From NCBI GenBank assembly GCA_023253495.1, contig JALRGF010000163.1, positions 1-6,747 on the forward strand: a DNA stretch of 6,747 bases, given 5' to 3'. The translations under genes were made by a program, and so were the position numbers. Origin of the DNA: Verrucomicrobiales bacterium (GTDB lineage Bacteria; Verrucomicrobiota; Verrucomicrobiia; Verrucomicrobiales; V1-33). Shown here one piece after another: positions 5,893 through 6,747 of the stretch; positions within the stretch are counted from its first letter, which is position 1, and each line of letters opens with the position of its first letter. The notes beneath the pieces were generated by a model. That model worked only from the letters and a program-made list of their open reading frames with translations. It searched no databases and was not told the origin of the DNA.

Positions 5893-5910
5893 CCGGAGGG
5901 TGGCCTCCGG
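5893..5910 (+). promoter_or_regulatory. Alternative hairpin overlapping the terminator before ndpA
   Basis: CCGGAGG (5893-5899) and CCTCCGG (5904-5910) form a perfect 7-bp stem with a GTGG loop. Its 3' arm is the same sequence that makes the 5' arm of the terminator at 5904-5928, so the two structures cannot coexist. That is the geometry of an antiterminator/terminator switch, although no sensing domain or leader peptide was recognised. Confidence 0.4.
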
Positions 5911-5935
5911 GCGCCTGCCGCCCTGAGGTTTTTTT
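5904..5935 (+). terminator. Rho-independent terminator between efp and ndpA
   Basis: CCTC (5904-5907) pairs with GAGG (5925-5928), then after one C/T mismatch GGGCG (5909-5913) pairs with CGCCC (5919-5923) around CCTGC. Seven T residues follow at 5929-5935. It can end the efp transcript, but it lies only 12 bases before the ndpA ATG, so any ndpA promoter in the gap upstream would also have to read through it. Confidence 0.65.
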
Positions 5936-5947
5936 CCCGCGTTTCCC

Positions 5948-6747
5948 ATGTCCATCAAACTCCGTTTTCCGTCCGCGGCCGTCACGCGGTTGTTGCTCGC
6001 CAAGGTCGGCAATCCGGTCAGGGACGAGCCGCTCCAGACGTCGAAACACGCCTTCGACGTCAACGAAGAAGAGCGCGAACTGCTCACCCCGCTTTTTCTG
6101 AAACCGTTCCGCAACCTGATGGCGCACCGGTTCCAGCACCACTCGTCGCTCGGCAAAAACGAGATGAACCAGCTGGCGGGCGCGATTTTCGCCGCGCCGG
6201 GCCGCCTCCTCGAACACGGTACCGACATCGCCCGGCGTCTGTATTCGAAATCCAACCACCCCAACATCAAGTCGGGGGATCTCTGCCTCTCGCTGATCGA
6301 CGACATCGAAATCGAGGGGCGCGTCACCCAGGCCCTGTGCATCCTCAAATCGGAAACCGTGATGCCGTTTCTGAGCATCTCCACGGAGGACGGCGATCTG
6401 AAGCTCCACACGGCGGAGGGCATCAACCCGGAGAAAATCGACAAAGGGTGCCTCATCATCAACCACTGGCCCGACCAGGGGTATTATGTACTGACCTTCG
6501 ACCGGTCCGGCGGAGAATCGCGCTTCTGGGTGCGCGATTTCCTCGGCCTGCAGGCTGTGCCCGACGCTGCCTTCCTCACCAGCACCTACGCCGATCTCGC
6601 GATGGCCGCGGTGCGCCAGAAACAGGAAGCCGACGCACCTCCGGAAATCAGCGGGCGCGCCGCCGGCGAGGTCGTCGCTTACTTCGACGAACACGAAAAC
6701 TTCGATCTCCAGGAATTCGAGGAACGCGTCCTCAAAACCCCCGAGGC
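5948..6747 (+). CDS. ndpA: Nucleoid-associated protein NdpA/YejK family (3' partial)
   Basis: The frame is open from ATG 5948 to the end of the window, giving 266 residues; E. coli YejK has about 335, so roughly the last fifth is missing. Family signatures are HPNIKSGDLCLSLIDD (about 104-119), then GRVTQALCILKSE, then INPEKIDKGCLIIN, followed by YYVLTFDR and SRFWVRDFLGL, and then FLTSTYADLA. These define the 37-kDa nucleoid-associated family (PF04245). E. coli YejK associates with the nucleoid and is reported to influence topoisomerase IV activity. There is no signal peptide or membrane segment. The start is preceded by a pyrimidine-rich stretch (GCGTTTCCC) rather than a Shine-Dalgarno sequence. 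It follows efp on the same strand after 150 bases containing a terminator, so it is either separately transcribed from within that gap or controlled by read-through. Confidence 0.92.
   Translation, partial: MSIKLRFPSAAVTRLLLAKVGNPVRDEPLQTSKHAFDVNEEERELLTPLFLKPFRNLMAHRFQHHSSLGKNEMNQLAGAIFAAPGRLLEHGTDIARRLYSKSNHPNIKSGDLCLSLIDDIEIEGRVTQALCILKSETVMPFLSISTEDGDLKLHTAEGINPEKIDKGCLIINHWPDQGYYVLTFDRSGGESRFWVRDFLGLQAVPDAAFLTSTYADLAMAAVRQKQEADAPPEISGRAAGEVVAYFDEHENFDLQEFEERVLKTPE

Noticed and set aside
4889..6694. A 601-codon open frame antisense to efp and ndpA
   Set aside because: It spans the intergenic region, the terminator and two genes of clear families; the translation shows no family motifs.

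Overview
This is GC-rich bacterial DNA (clearly above 60% G+C by eye) from an ordinary chromosomal region. It holds five complete genes plus one gene cut at each edge. The taxonomic guess is a Verrucomicrobiota-type organism, perhaps Opitutae. The reasons are an EF-P whose tip loop reads TPGNLNGF with Asn34 in place of the usual Lys/Arg, a sulfite reductase resembling the ferredoxin type, a BNR/sialidase-like secreted enzyme, and starts without Shine-Dalgarno sequences. This is inference from protein character, not from a marker gene, and other PVC-group bacteria remain possible.

Layout. 1-336 (+) is the Pro/Ala/Arg-rich C-terminal tail of an unidentified protein. 441-1532 (+) is an exported sialidase-fold protein with three Asp-boxes. 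A weak terminator-like hairpin lies in the convergent gap that follows. 2199-1663 (-) encodes an exported, extremely Lys/Ala/Pro-rich protein that looks like a histone H1 tail behind a signal peptide. 3045-2329 (-) encodes a stand-alone left-handed beta-helix (hexapeptide-repeat) sugar-nucleotide acyl/nucleotidyltransferase-like protein. A 177-base divergent control region (3046-3222) follows. 3223-5010 (+) is the sulfite reductase hemoprotein with all siroheme/4Fe-4S ligands and sulfite-binding residues present. 5234-5797 (+) is elongation factor P behind a good sigma70-type promoter. 5948 to the window end (+) is a nucleoid-associated protein of the NdpA/YejK family, preceded by a rho-independent terminator only 12 bases before its start codon.

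How the genes relate. The window is a string of mostly separate transcription units, not one pathway. Sulfite reductase makes sulfide for cysteine synthesis, EF-P relieves polyproline stalling, NdpA acts on the nucleoid, the beta-helix protein probably serves envelope sugar metabolism, and the two exported proteins act outside the cytoplasm. I found no mobile element, CRISPR array, tRNA or rRNA, and no convincing new multi-gene system. The points most worth a second look are the non-canonical EF-P tip, overlapping alternative hairpins before ndpA, a 9-base element mirrored in front of the two divergent genes, and a strong GC-skew flip centred on that divergent region with a matching codon-usage change inside the sulfite reductase gene.
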